Below are positions 44,592-54,201 of a DNA stretch of 64,000 nt, piece by piece (the first letter of the stretch is position 1; every line of letters begins with the position of its first letter). The position numbers and the translations under genes are program-made. This DNA comes from UBA12191 sp009937185 (GTDB lineage Bacteria; Planctomycetota; UBA8108; UBA1146): the NCBI GenBank assembly GCA_938075155.1, contig CALJGL010000011.1:173400-237399 (forward strand), written 5' to 3'. The notes below the pieces were generated by a model. The model was not told where the DNA came from, searched no databases, and worked only from the letters and a program-made list of their open reading frames with translations.

Positions 44592-46724
44592 CTACCAGCG
44601 GTTCCTCAAAATCTTTTCGAAAGAATCAGCCACCCACTCCAAATCTTGGATCAACGACGGGAACTCCATCGCTTCGAAAGACCCTCTCAATTCATAGGCA
44701 TTACTCACTCCAACGAGAATGTAAGACCTGTGCTTCAAAGGTTTGAAGGGCTCTTTTTCTGGCTGCTTTTTGACGTCATCTGGAGACTTCGGAGGATCCT
44801 GTATTTTCCTTGATCCAGCGTCGCTCTCTTCCTTTGCTTCTTCTTCCTTTTTTTCAGCAGGAGGAGCAGGTGCCCGATCTTCAAACTCTAGAACATATGC
44901 AGCAAGGCCACCCAGTTCACCTTTTGTCTGCTGAACTTTGTCATACTTCTTACGCATCGCGGGCAAGAGATCGTTATCGATCCAATCCTGAGGGGACTGC
45001 GTCTCGTCAGACTTGGAAAGCAAACGAACACGAATTTCATTTCTGGTGTCACCTTTACGAAGAAGAACCAGATCCCTGTCCTCGATATCCTCAAGAAGAT
45101 ATTTCCAGTCTTCACCCGGACGTTCGATGGAAAACATGAAATCCATGGAAGAAAATCGATCGTTCTCCACTTCCCCTGCAGGATCCGGCTTGAGGCTGAG
45201 TACATACTCTTGCCAAACTTTTTCCATCTCACTCACACTATCAAAATACTTTTCGGCCAGCTGATTAAATTGTCTTTGAGCGACACGTCTTTTTTCGCCC
45301 ATGACCCAGTATTCCGCCAAGAAGCGTTGCCCCTTTTTACTTTCCGGACCATTGATCAGAAAGTGCATGACAGCCCAAGAATCTGCGTAGTGAGTTCCGC
45401 TGAATCTATTCCGTGGAAGCCCACCCAACTTAGAAAGTGGTGTGTGCTTATTGTCCCGAATTTTTTCCTGAATATGAAAAAGCCTATCCCTTGGAATAAG
45501 ACCCGTGACTAGCTTTTTCTTTTTGTAATCCAACTTCGATCCATCGCCGAAGTAGACAGCCATTCCCTCTATGTACCAATTCGGATAGTTACCCATATTG
45601 GGCATCTTCTTACCCTGGAATGCATGAGTTCCTTCATGAGCGAGGACGGTGTAGGTGGTCCCCGTCAGTCCAAAGGTGCCATGATATGCGGTCACATTCT
45701 GCGACGAAGGCTGATAAAAGCCCCCCACTCCACCACCCATGCCGGTCTTCAACATGAACTCTTCATGGTTCCTGTAGATCTTCACGAGTGGTTTCTGACT
45801 TCGAACTTCCTTGGATTTGAAAAACTTATTCAAGGTGCTGGAGAGGGCTTCCATGATCCACTGATAAGTCCGAGCAACCTCAGGAGTACTATTGCACTCA
45901 ATGATCCAATTTCGTGATTTGATCACACTTCTTTGGGACCAAGGAACTCCTTCGTACTCTCGTCTCTTCTTTTCTTCAAATTTCTCCCGGTTGTTCTTTC
46001 GACGCTCTAGTTCACGCTTTCGACGTTCCAACTGCTCAGGAGAGAGCCGCTCAAGTACAGATTCGGGAGTTCCTCCCTGAGGAGGCTTTGGGTTTTTTAC
46101 CACGGGAGGAGTCACCGGTGGACTCACAGGCGGATTACCCGATCTACCTTGCAAGGGAGGCGACAGTTTCCCAGCGTCGAGACTCCAACCTTTTTTCATA
46201 AGGCTAGCCACTTCTGATGGGGTTTTCCACTCGCCCTCTGAAGTCTGCCCCCAGCCCAAGCCGATACGTGCTTCTTCATTTTCAGATTCAAGAGTCAAAG
46301 CTCTTTCGAAAGCATCTCGCGCTCGGTCTGTAAGCCCCCGCTGGGTGGCCCACTTTCCTAGATCAATAAAAGCTTTTGCTGACCCCCTGCGATTTGCGCT
46401 TTTTTCTCTTTTTGCGAACTCTCTACGATCCACTTCGGGACCGCGAATGACACTCTCGATACGCGATGTCTCAATACTGGTGACACCGAAAACACTTTTC
46501 ACTGAAATGCTGTCATCATCTTCCTCGATGAGTTCGCCAATCACTTCACTGCCATCCTTTAGAACGACAATGACTCTTTCACCCAATTCCAATGCAAAAG
46601 ACGAATTGGAACCGACGCTGTGAGAACTGATGCGCGACGTCTCGGCCATAGAGGACGAGAGTGGAGCCAGAAGCCCAAGGACCAGCATAAGAGTAAAAAA
46701 GTGTTCACACGTAAGTTTATACAT
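44592..46724 (-). CDS. DUF1570-type HExxH protein with Sm-like and TPR-like regions (copy 1)
   Basis: Placed from ATG 46724 it has 710 residues; the longer frame to 46991 would run deep into the upstream paralogue. A signal peptide (LMLVLGLLAPLSSSMAE) is followed by an Sm-like beta segment (ERVIVVLKDGSEVIGELIEEDDDSISV), TPR-like helices (RARDAFERALTLESENEEARIGLGW), and a Pro- and Lys/Arg-rich spacer. The DUF1570 domain has HEGTHAFQGKKMPNMGNYPNWYIEGMAVYFGDG: an HExxH zinc motif with a Glu about 20 residues on, as in gluzincin-like peptidases. The C-terminus has an acidic Lys/Glu linker and a final beta domain. Peptidase activity is inferred from the motif only. Confidence 0.82.
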   Translation of the reverse strand: MYKLTCEHFFTLMLVLGLLAPLSSSMAETSRISSHSVGSNSSFALELGERVIVVLKDGSEVIGELIEEDDDSISVKSVFGVTSIETSRIESVIRGPEVDRREFAKREKSANRRGSAKAFIDLGKWATQRGLTDRARDAFERALTLESENEEARIGLGWGQTSEGEWKTPSEVASLMKKGWSLDAGKLSPPLQGRSGNPPVSPPVTPPVVKNPKPPQGGTPESVLERLSPEQLERRKRELERRKNNREKFEEKKRREYEGVPWSQRSVIKSRNWIIECNSTPEVARTYQWIMEALSSTLNKFFKSKEVRSQKPLVKIYRNHEEFMLKTGMGGGVGGFYQPSSQNVTAYHGTFGLTGTTYTVLAHEGTHAFQGKKMPNMGNYPNWYIEGMAVYFGDGSKLDYKKKKLVTGLIPRDRLFHIQEKIRDNKHTPLSKLGGLPRNRFSGTHYADSWAVMHFLINGPESKKGQRFLAEYWVMGEKRRVAQRQFNQLAEKYFDSVSEMEKVWQEYVLSLKPDPAGEVENDRFSSMDFMFSIERPGEDWKYLLEDIEDRDLVLLRKGDTRNEIRVRLLSKSDETQSPQDWIDNDLLPAMRKKYDKVQQTKGELGGLAAYVLEFEDRAPAPPAEKKEEEAKEESDAGSRKIQDPPKSPDDVKKQPEKEPFKPLKHRSYILVGVSNAYELRGSFEAMEFPSLIQDLEWVADSFEKILRNRW

Positions 46725-46770
46725 GGTTTGCTTTCGTTGACGGATGTATCGAGGTCTCTGAGTCAAGTTC

Positions 46771-48753
46771 TCAGCCCGTGTACTTAAATTTTGCAGTGTA
46801 CTCTTCGAAATACTTTCGAGCTTCATCCCAATCTGCGGCATCGCATTCAAAAACATTTCCGTAGATCTTGTCGGGGGAGCCAAAGAAGCCCACGGCGAAT
46901 CGTTTGATCTCGCCCAACTCTGGAGTGTTGTTTTCACCCAAACCCAGGACCCGTTTTCCATCGAAGACAGCCACCAACATGGGATTTCCACCCATCTGCT
47001 TTTCTGCCAAAACTTCTACGTATTCTGTATCCCTAAAGATATTTCCAATCAGGGAACGAGCATATTCTTCATTGAGTTCCGCATGCTGCCAATTAGGCCA
47101 TGCATAAGTGGAAATTCTGCGCTTCTTGGATCCAGTACTCAGTGAGGCTACGACTTCGTCAGAGTAAAGCCCACCGGACTTTTCCCAACGCCACCCTGCA
47201 GGCTTGGTCGTTTCAAGTTTGATCGCTTCACTGGAGAATTCGCGCCCGCGCTTTCTACCGATATCTTCGACAGGTAAATTCAATATCCAGGCTTTATATT
47301 CTTCTTCCCATTCTTCGATGGTTTGTCCCGTATGACGGGTGACTAACTCCTCAAAAAACAGTGCCTCTTTTTCGTAGTCACAATTGCCGTCCATTTCTTG
47401 AACGTGATACAGCCAATCTTCAAGAATCTTGCCCCCGGTGTTTTCTTTGGTCGTCCATGCTTTCACAGGTGCTTGGTTACCGTAGATACACCAGTAAAGA
47501 ACTCCCCACGCATGTCCGTAGAAGAATCCGCTAAAACGTCGCTGAGGAGTTCGAAGCAACTTCCTTAAATCACAGTATGATCCGTCTTCAATCGCCTGTT
47601 GAAGTCCAACAAGTCGATCTCGGGGAATCTGATTGATCTCAACCTTTCGGCGACTGATTTTGGATCCATCTCCGAAATAAACGGCAAGCCCCTCTATGAA
47701 CCAGATCGGCAAGTAACGTAAATCTCGGAAGATCATGCCTTCGAACTGGTGCGTTCCCTCATGGGCCAACACTTCTTCTGTGCTTCCTGTCGATCCAAAG
47801 GAGCCGTGGTATCCGGTCACGTCCTGACGAATAAGATTGTAGAAGCCACCGATTCCTGGGCCGTTTCCGGTCCAGTCCATAAACTGCTGATGGTTGGCAT
47901 GAATGAAGACTTCGCTTCGGGGGCTTTTCCGAAACTTGCGGGGCCAAAACTTTTCGATGAACACCTTGTCGTAAGCTTTGTAGAGCGACTCCATGACATC
48001 TGCGTAGTACTGAGCATTTTTTTCGGTCGAATTACATAACACTATGTAATGAGGCGTCACAAGTGGCTCGACTTCCGCCCACGCTCTGCCCCGCAGTTCC
48101 TCAACATAGGCATCTCGCCCTTTGAGAGACTCCGCTCTCTGGGCAGCGGAATCGTCTTCCTCAAGTTGGGCAATCTCTTCGGCAGTTAACCATTCTCCGC
48201 CGTAAAGTTCTTTCCCTTGCGCTTTCATCGCCTCTTCGAGAGGCATCCATTTTCCCTCATACTCAATTTCACCCAAAGCCTTGCGGGCCCTAGAATTGTT
48301 CGATTGTACTTCGATTGCTTTTCTGAAAGCTTGCCTTGAGAGGTCGACCTCTCCCTGCTCCAGAGCCCAATCTCCCAATTCACACCAGTCATTGGCAGTC
48401 TTGCAACTTTCGGATCGTTCTTCGAACTGCTCAGGAAGCGTTTTGAATCTTTCCCACTCCAAGCATTCTTGTCGAGTCACTTTAGCTGTTCCGAATTTGT
48501 GCTTAATGGAGATGGACTCTCCACTCTTCTCGACAACTTCTCCCTCGTATCTTCCACCTCGGCGAAGAACCACTCGAACGCGATCTCCAACCTTCAAGGC
48601 TGAAAACTCATCCATTGATTCTGCGGCTTCTAGAGCCGATGAGGATATGAGTGTTGAAGATACGAAAGCAGGACATAAAAGAGTCAGTACCAGAGAGACC
48701 ATGAACAGAGATCGTGGTCTCAATGAGAGGGTTGAAGATATTGAGTTACGCAT
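46771..48753 (-). CDS. DUF1570-type HExxH protein with Sm-like and TPR-like regions (copy 2)
   Basis: ATG 48753 has GAGGAG 5 nt upstream, giving 660 residues. The order mirrors the downstream gene: signal peptide, Sm-like segment (DRVRVVLRRGGRYEGEVVEKSGESISI), TPR-like helices (DLSRQAFRKAIEVQSNNSRARKALG), then DUF1570 with LAHEGTHQFEGMIFRDLRYLPIWFIEGLAVYFGDGSK. The HExxH and downstream Glu are both intact. It is clearly a paralogue of the gene at 44592-46724, and the two lie head to tail 46 bp apart, indicating tandem duplication with strong divergence. Periplasmic location is expected. The substrate is unknown. Confidence 0.85.
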   Translation of the reverse strand: MRNSISSTLSLRPRSLFMVSLVLTLLCPAFVSSTLISSSALEAAESMDEFSALKVGDRVRVVLRRGGRYEGEVVEKSGESISIKHKFGTAKVTRQECLEWERFKTLPEQFEERSESCKTANDWCELGDWALEQGEVDLSRQAFRKAIEVQSNNSRARKALGEIEYEGKWMPLEEAMKAQGKELYGGEWLTAEEIAQLEEDDSAAQRAESLKGRDAYVEELRGRAWAEVEPLVTPHYIVLCNSTEKNAQYYADVMESLYKAYDKVFIEKFWPRKFRKSPRSEVFIHANHQQFMDWTGNGPGIGGFYNLIRQDVTGYHGSFGSTGSTEEVLAHEGTHQFEGMIFRDLRYLPIWFIEGLAVYFGDGSKISRRKVEINQIPRDRLVGLQQAIEDGSYCDLRKLLRTPQRRFSGFFYGHAWGVLYWCIYGNQAPVKAWTTKENTGGKILEDWLYHVQEMDGNCDYEKEALFFEELVTRHTGQTIEEWEEEYKAWILNLPVEDIGRKRGREFSSEAIKLETTKPAGWRWEKSGGLYSDEVVASLSTGSKKRRISTYAWPNWQHAELNEEYARSLIGNIFRDTEYVEVLAEKQMGGNPMLVAVFDGKRVLGLGENNTPELGEIKRFAVGFFGSPDKIYGNVFECDAADWDEARKYFEEYTAKFKYTG

Positions 48754-48938
48754 GATTTCTCCTCGGGAATCCTGGGTCGAACTCTTCTCAGCCATCGACC
48801 CAAAAGGAGTCCATGCATCTATGCATCATGATGACTGGCGGACGGTCCGGGCATGACTCATGCCCAAATCGCCTCGCCTAGCTGTCTAAAAAGTTCGTCG
48901 TACTTCCAAGAGTTTAGATGAGGTGGGCCTTGAGAGCA

Positions 48939-48966
48939 AGTCAGGCGACGGTTTCGAAGCCTGACT
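48939..48966 (-). terminator. Weak hairpin at the end of the pseudokinase gene
   Basis: GTCAGGC / GCCTGAC (7 bp, 8 with the flanking A-T, 48940-48965) overlaps the stop codon of the minus-strand gene. The sequence after it on the minus strand is not T-rich, so termination would be inefficient or Rho-assisted. Confidence 0.35.
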
Positions 48967-51676
48967 ATTTGTCCATCCAGAGGGCACTGGAGGCCTTTTT
49001 GAGCAAAAACTGATTCCACGAGGCTTCGTCCCACCGTCCCTTAAGGGAGATCGATCGGATCACGACCGAACTTCCGAATGTTTCAATACCGACGCCTCCG
49101 GATCTTTCAGCCTTCCGCGCTGAATAATCGAGGATTTCCCGCCCATTGAGGGACAATGTCGCCCCCTCTCCGGAATCAGAGGCCACCATTTGTATGACGT
49201 TGCCAGGATTGAGGCGAGGAGACATGACGGGTAAGGGAAATGGGAGAGGATCTTCACCTTTTTTCGAATCCCGAATCTCGAGTCCTTCAAGAGGCATTAT
49301 TCCGTGCGCGGGCAACAAAACAGTCTCCCCGGAAGATGTAAAAGAAGATCGGCCCTGTGGACGTATACCCGCTCCAAAAAGAAGAGGAGTGCGATCCAGC
49401 CACAGAACAATATTCAAGTTGGGTCTCTCTCTCATCATCACTGCGCCGACAATCGAGACTTCCAGCGCATCGACAAATTCCACTGGGGTCTTCAAACGAG
49501 CGGAACCACTCAGTACGACTTCGCTTTTTCCTAAGAGACGAACCTGGCTTTCTTCCCCTGGAATCCAATCCAGCAGAATCTTTTCCCCATCGCTCCAGGA
49601 GAGTTCGATCTCCCTGAAAGAATCCGTTTTTGCCCATCCCGTCATCTCAGCGCCACCAAAGATGTCCCAATTCTCCAGACCTTGATCACCCAGTTGTAAA
49701 GACCACCACTTTTCAAGCTGGAACTTTTCTTCTGGTGACCAGATCTCGACAGGGAATTTCTCAACCATCTGACTCACCCAAAGTTGAAGCGAAGAGCGAT
49801 CTCCCACAGCTTCGAGATTCTGTGCTTTTTCAAGGTCTTCTGTTTTGCGTCGAAGAACAAATCGATCGAGAACCTCTGGAATAACCTGAAAGGAGGCAAG
49901 ATCTGGGTGCGAAAACCAACCTGATTCACCATCCCACAAGACCGACAGTTTTTGCCATCGATCAGGATTTCCAGCAAATCCGTCAGGGTCAGCATCTCTG
50001 AAGAGTCTTTTGCGAGTCTCCGCAGATAACTGATTCCATTCCAGTTTTTCACTATCTCTTCGACCCCTGCGAGTCACCCTCATGCCGGTGCTGTCCAACT
50101 CGTCAACTCGCACCTCTAGAGATTTCTCAAGTCCTATCCCTAGAGAGACGTAGCCACGATCGCTTTCCAACATCGACAACATGGATACGATTTTCGAGTG
50201 TACGTGAAGGACCTCCTCAACTTCCGAGAGAAAATCAGTCCGTCTCTGAAGCAGAGCAGAGAAGTTTTCGATTCCCCGCACAGAAATCGTGAGATCAACA
50301 TTCAGGGGGTTTGCCAAACAATTCCGCAACACTCTCAGGAAACCCTCATCTAATAGACCCGACACTTCCTCTTTCTGCTCAAGCAAAATTTCGATTTGGT
50401 CAAGACTCTCTTGTAACAAATCGGAAGATCCCAATTGCGCGATCCCTTGCCTCAAGAGCTGCGTCGCTTGTTGGTGATCGTCGGAGGCCACATATTCACG
50501 AGCCCCCCGAAGGAATTCTCCCGCATGCAATTGATACTGGTACTTGAGTGCCATGATCAACGCATGGATTTCATGATCTTGTTCCAGTGAAAATAAGTAC
50601 TCGGGATCTCTCTCGAGTTCCTCCAACATCTGAACCGCTTCAGCAAGTCCAGCACCGGAGCCAGAGAGCACTTCAAGAAACTCCGACCTCTGTTCAAGCC
50701 AACGTAACAGGTTCAGTTCCCGCTTCTTCTCTTGTTCAGACCACGTATTTAGCGTCAGAGTTTCCTCTTCGGATGTGGACTGCACGCCTTCGATATCAGG
50801 ATCCAAGTCACGAGAGTCGACTTCGCCAACAAGGAGATCTTGACTATCTAAAGGAGTCTTCGAGCGAGAATCTTCTCCACCCTCTGATTCCCTTATTTCA
50901 CCGGTGCTTCCTGAATTCGAATGGGAGAATTCCTCCTCTGGGGTATTTCTCGTCATATCACTCGTGCTTGACCACCAGACTCCGAGAGCAAGGGCCAAGA
51001 CGATGAAACTCATCAGTAGATAGTTGAAAGGACCTACTTTGTGAGCGGGGGAATCCACCGCTCCAGAGGCTCTGTCCCAGTACTCCGGCCAGCGACCATC
51101 AGCTCCCGAAGCGGAACGCAATTCTTCAATCATGGGAGAAATCACATCATAAATCTCGAGGTGACGCCCCCAGCGACGTAATGACTCTATCAATTTTTTT
51201 TGTCCGTCACTCGAGGTAGAGCTTTTCTGAATTCGACCCAACTCCGTAACGGCAAAACCTCCCCCAGGAAGACTTCTGATAGATTCCACCGGAATCTGTC
51301 CCGGTAACCACCCCTCCGAAGATAACTTCCTGAAGAGGCGGTACATGTCTAAAACCAACGACCGGGCTTCAACTTCATCGAGATCACCCGGAGACAAACG
51401 TTTCCCGCCCGCTTCGTCGAGAGCCACATACCTCGCACTTCCCGCGCGACCTTCATCGATAACTCTCAATACTCCGGTGCCATCCAGTTCCACCATGCAT
51501 CGGACTTCACGTGAAAATTCTTCCTCGAGATGAACTTCACTGGCGGGGAGTACTTTTAGGAGCACTTTTCTGTCGAGCCGAACCTGACGAGCCTCTATCC
51601 ATATTCCGAGATCTCCACCACCGCGAATATGCAGAGGTTGAAATCCGGGAATCTCGGGTGCTGAGCCTCCTGACAT
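48965..51676 (-). CDS. Membrane pseudokinase with C-terminal lectin-like domain
   Basis: From ATG 51676, which overlaps the uvrB stop, it has 903 residues. Residues about 10-190 match the outline of a Ser/Thr kinase domain. There is a degenerate Gly loop (IRGGGDLGIWIEARQVRLDR) and the ATP lysine position (KVLLKVLP). The HRD and DFG catalytic sites are replaced by SEGWLPGQIPVESI and GGFAVTELGR, so catalysis is not expected. A membrane helix follows at about 220 (YLLMSFIVLALALGVWW). The outer part has acidic linkers, helical coiled segments and a final beta-rich domain (TLSLNGREILDYSARKAERSGGVGIETFGSSVVIRSISLKG) like the DUF1080/concanavalin fold. It could be a cell-surface receptor with an inert inner kinase. 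Confidence 0.78.
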   Translation of the reverse strand: MSGGSAPEIPGFQPLHIRGGGDLGIWIEARQVRLDRKVLLKVLPASEVHLEEEFSREVRCMVELDGTGVLRVIDEGRAGSARYVALDEAGGKRLSPGDLDEVEARSLVLDMYRLFRKLSSEGWLPGQIPVESIRSLPGGGFAVTELGRIQKSSTSSDGQKKLIESLRRWGRHLEIYDVISPMIEELRSASGADGRWPEYWDRASGAVDSPAHKVGPFNYLLMSFIVLALALGVWWSSTSDMTRNTPEEEFSHSNSGSTGEIRESEGGEDSRSKTPLDSQDLLVGEVDSRDLDPDIEGVQSTSEEETLTLNTWSEQEKKRELNLLRWLEQRSEFLEVLSGSGAGLAEAVQMLEELERDPEYLFSLEQDHEIHALIMALKYQYQLHAGEFLRGAREYVASDDHQQATQLLRQGIAQLGSSDLLQESLDQIEILLEQKEEVSGLLDEGFLRVLRNCLANPLNVDLTISVRGIENFSALLQRRTDFLSEVEEVLHVHSKIVSMLSMLESDRGYVSLGIGLEKSLEVRVDELDSTGMRVTRRGRRDSEKLEWNQLSAETRKRLFRDADPDGFAGNPDRWQKLSVLWDGESGWFSHPDLASFQVIPEVLDRFVLRRKTEDLEKAQNLEAVGDRSSLQLWVSQMVEKFPVEIWSPEEKFQLEKWWSLQLGDQGLENWDIFGGAEMTGWAKTDSFREIELSWSDGEKILLDWIPGEESQVRLLGKSEVVLSGSARLKTPVEFVDALEVSIVGAVMMRERPNLNIVLWLDRTPLLFGAGIRPQGRSSFTSSGETVLLPAHGIMPLEGLEIRDSKKGEDPLPFPLPVMSPRLNPGNVIQMVASDSGEGATLSLNGREILDYSARKAERSGGVGIETFGSSVVIRSISLKGRWDEASWNQFLLKKASSALWMDK

Positions 51677-51677
51677 A

Positions 51678-53720
51678 TCAGTGGCGCTTTCTCTTCTGTT
51701 TCCCCTTGGGTCGAGGTGAAGATGATGGTTCTGGGGTTTCTCCACGTAATCGCATCACTCTGTCCCTCAGGAGAGCCGCTTTTTCAAAGTCGAGATCTTG
51801 AGCCGCTTTCAACATTTCGGCTTCAAGCTTCACAGCAAGATCTTCCCGCCCTGCATCTTCCACATTTTCATCTTGCGCTTGAACAGCTTCCACTCGCTCA
51901 CGCACTTCTTCCTCAACGGTAGTCCCCAAATCACGACTTATTGTTTTCGGTGTAATACCGAACTCCTCATTATGAGCGGCCTGAATAGATCTTCTTCGAT
52001 TGGTCTCGTCAATCGCACGTTGCATCGATCCCGTAATTACATCTCCGTACAATATCACTCGCGAATTTTCATTTCTCGCAGCTCGACCAATCGTTTGTAT
52101 CAAAGCAGTTTCGCTACGAAGAAAGCCTTCTTTATCAGCATCCATGATGGCCACAAGTGAGACTTCCGGAAGATCCAGTCCCTCACGTAACAAGTTAACA
52201 CCCACGAGAACATCGTAGATTCCACGACGAAGTTCCTGAAGAATCTCAACTCGTTCAAGAGTATCGATATCCGAATGTAAATATCTCGCTTTGATTTCTG
52301 TCTCTTGGAAGAAATCACTCAGATCTTCGGACATCCTCTTCGTCAAAGTGGTCACCAACACACGATCTCCAATAGAAACAGTCTCGCGTATCTGCTCCAA
52401 CAAATCAGGGACTTGCCCAGTGGCCGGTTTGACTTCAACCTCCGGATCGAGAAGCCCTGTCGGTCGATTGATCACTTCAATCACCTCGCCCTGCGTACAC
52501 TCCAATTCAAAAGGCCCAGGAGTCGCGGATAAGAAAACAGTTTGCCCCGCAACTTTCCGCCATTCATCAAATCGCATCGGCCGGTTGTCGAGGGCGCTAG
52601 GAAGCCGGAATCCGTGATCGACCAGATTCTGTTTTCTGGAACGGTCCCCTTCATGCATCCCTCTCAACTGGGGTAATGTCACGTGGGATTCATCCACCAT
52701 GGTCAGGAAACCTTCCGGGAAATAATCGAGAAGGTTCGGAGGTCTTTCTCCGGGCGCCAAGCCACTGAAATGACGTGAATAATTTTCAATGCCTGGGCAG
52801 TAACCCGCCTCAGATAAGAGTTCAAGGTCGTAACGGGTTCTCGACTGTAATCGGTGTGCTTCCAATTCTTTACCCGCTGCCCGCAGTTCAGCGAGCCGCT
52901 TCCCCAACTCTAACTGTATACCGGCAACTCCCCTGTCTAAATCGCGCTCATTGATCACGTAATGCTTGGCAGGAAAAATGGTTAACTGATCGAGTTGACC
53001 TAATATGACTCCACTCACCGGATGGAACTCTTCGATTCTGTCGATGGTGTCACCAAAGAGATCCACTCGATAGGCGATTTCTTCATTGGCGGCGTGAATT
53101 TCAACGACATCGCCACGAGCCCTGAATGAACCTCGAATCGGATCGATATCATTTCGCTCATATTGGATATCGATTAATTTCCTGAGCAACTCTTCACGAT
53201 CCATCTCTTGACCCTCAGCCAAGAAAATCATCTTTCCTTTAAAAGCTTCTGGAGAACCCAGTCCATAGATACATGAAACGGAAGAGACGATGACCACGTC
53301 AGGACGGCTGATCAAACTGGCAGTAGTGGCTAACCTTAATCTGTCGAGATCCGCATTGACTGCCGCATCTTTTTCGATGTAGAGATCCCGAGAGGCCACA
53401 TATGCCTCGGGTTGGTAGTAGTCGTAATATGAAACAAAGTACTCCACTGCATTTTCCGGGAGAAACTTTTTCAACTCTGAGTACAGTTGTGCTGCCAGCG
53501 TTTTGTTGTGAGAAATCACAATTGCAGGGCGACCCGAACGAGCGATGACATGTGCCATCATGTAGGTTTTCCCTGAACCTGTCACTCCCATCAAAATCTG
53601 CTCATCGGCGTTGACTTCAAGTCCTTCAGTCAGCTTGTCGATGGCTTCCGGCTGATCTCCCGAAGGACCAAACTCAGAATGGATGACAAATGGAGAATCA
53701 GGATACCGAAAAGTCTTCAT
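51678..53720 (-). CDS. uvrB: Excinuclease ABC subunit UvrB
   Basis: UvrB verifies DNA damage and loads UvrC in nucleotide excision repair. At 680 residues it has Walker A GVTGSGKT (45-52), the damage-probing beta-hairpin YFVSYYDYYQPEAYV (about 95-110), DESHVTLPQLRGMHEGDRSRK, helicase motifs V and VI (LREGLDLPEVSLVAIMDADKEGFLRS, QTIGRAARN) and a C-terminal UVR motif (MLKAAQDLDFEKAALLRDRV) for UvrC. Its ATG overlaps the stop of the HhH gene, so it belongs to the nadC-to-uvrB run. Confidence 0.97.
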   Translation of the reverse strand: MKTFRYPDSPFVIHSEFGPSGDQPEAIDKLTEGLEVNADEQILMGVTGSGKTYMMAHVIARSGRPAIVISHNKTLAAQLYSELKKFLPENAVEYFVSYYDYYQPEAYVASRDLYIEKDAAVNADLDRLRLATTASLISRPDVVIVSSVSCIYGLGSPEAFKGKMIFLAEGQEMDREELLRKLIDIQYERNDIDPIRGSFRARGDVVEIHAANEEIAYRVDLFGDTIDRIEEFHPVSGVILGQLDQLTIFPAKHYVINERDLDRGVAGIQLELGKRLAELRAAGKELEAHRLQSRTRYDLELLSEAGYCPGIENYSRHFSGLAPGERPPNLLDYFPEGFLTMVDESHVTLPQLRGMHEGDRSRKQNLVDHGFRLPSALDNRPMRFDEWRKVAGQTVFLSATPGPFELECTQGEVIEVINRPTGLLDPEVEVKPATGQVPDLLEQIRETVSIGDRVLVTTLTKRMSEDLSDFFQETEIKARYLHSDIDTLERVEILQELRRGIYDVLVGVNLLREGLDLPEVSLVAIMDADKEGFLRSETALIQTIGRAARNENSRVILYGDVITGSMQRAIDETNRRRSIQAAHNEEFGITPKTISRDLGTTVEEEVRERVEAVQAQDENVEDAGREDLAVKLEAEMLKAAQDLDFEKAALLRDRVMRLRGETPEPSSSPRPKGKQKRKRH

Positions 53721-54169
53721 CGCTCACCCTTCTTCGATGATTTCACCGCAGAAGTTTGAGAAGAGATGTCTTCATATCGACATGCCGACTTTGGACAAGG
53801 TAAGGGTAACAACCATGCTCCTGCATCCATGATGACTCGATTAGGAACTCCAGCGATTCTCGTCACGACACACCGACACGAAAATGTCTGTATTCCTGAC
53901 GATTGTAGTTCCTGTCTCGCACGAATGATTCTTCCAGCGAGAGCAGGCCCGACACCCTCAATGAGGACAAGTCTCTGTATCGAATCTTTACGAAGATCCA
54001 CATGGAACAAAGGCGGAGTCGACTCAAGAGAGCTCGAATTTTCGAGAGAGACCTCTTCACCAGAGAGAGAAGATCTTCCCAGTACTGCAGGGATGATCAA
54101 AAATAAGAACCACAGGAGCAAATGTGCACGAAGCACCTCAGCCCCAACGGCTGTCCTGGTCGAGGTCAT
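53717..54169 (-). CDS. ComEA-like secreted helix-hairpin-helix protein
   Basis: This small protein (150 residues) has an N-terminal hydrophobic segment (LLLWFLFLIIPAVLG) acting as signal or anchor. It then has one HhH unit: FHVDLRKDSIQRLVLIEGVGPALAGRIIRAR, the N-x-A-x-x-x-x-L-x-x-x-x-G-I-G pattern of ComEA. ComEA binds incoming DNA in competent cells, but many bacteria have such proteins with no competence genes nearby, as here. The rest carries four Cys (CRCVVTRIAG, CPKSACRY), possibly disulfides. Its stop codon overlaps the uvrB start. Confidence 0.75.
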   Translation of the reverse strand: MTSTRTAVGAEVLRAHLLLWFLFLIIPAVLGRSSLSGEEVSLENSSSLESTPPLFHVDLRKDSIQRLVLIEGVGPALAGRIIRARQELQSSGIQTFSCRCVVTRIAGVPNRVIMDAGAWLLPLPCPKSACRYEDISSQTSAVKSSKKGER

Positions 54170-54201
54170 GCGGCTCCCCTCTGCGGACGAAGATATTGAA
54201 C

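Noticed and set aside
53717..54169. A DNA-uptake (competence) locus, from the ComEA-like protein and cinA.
   Set aside because: No ComEC, ComF or uptake pilus genes nearby, and cinA is 47 kb away; both families are common without competence.
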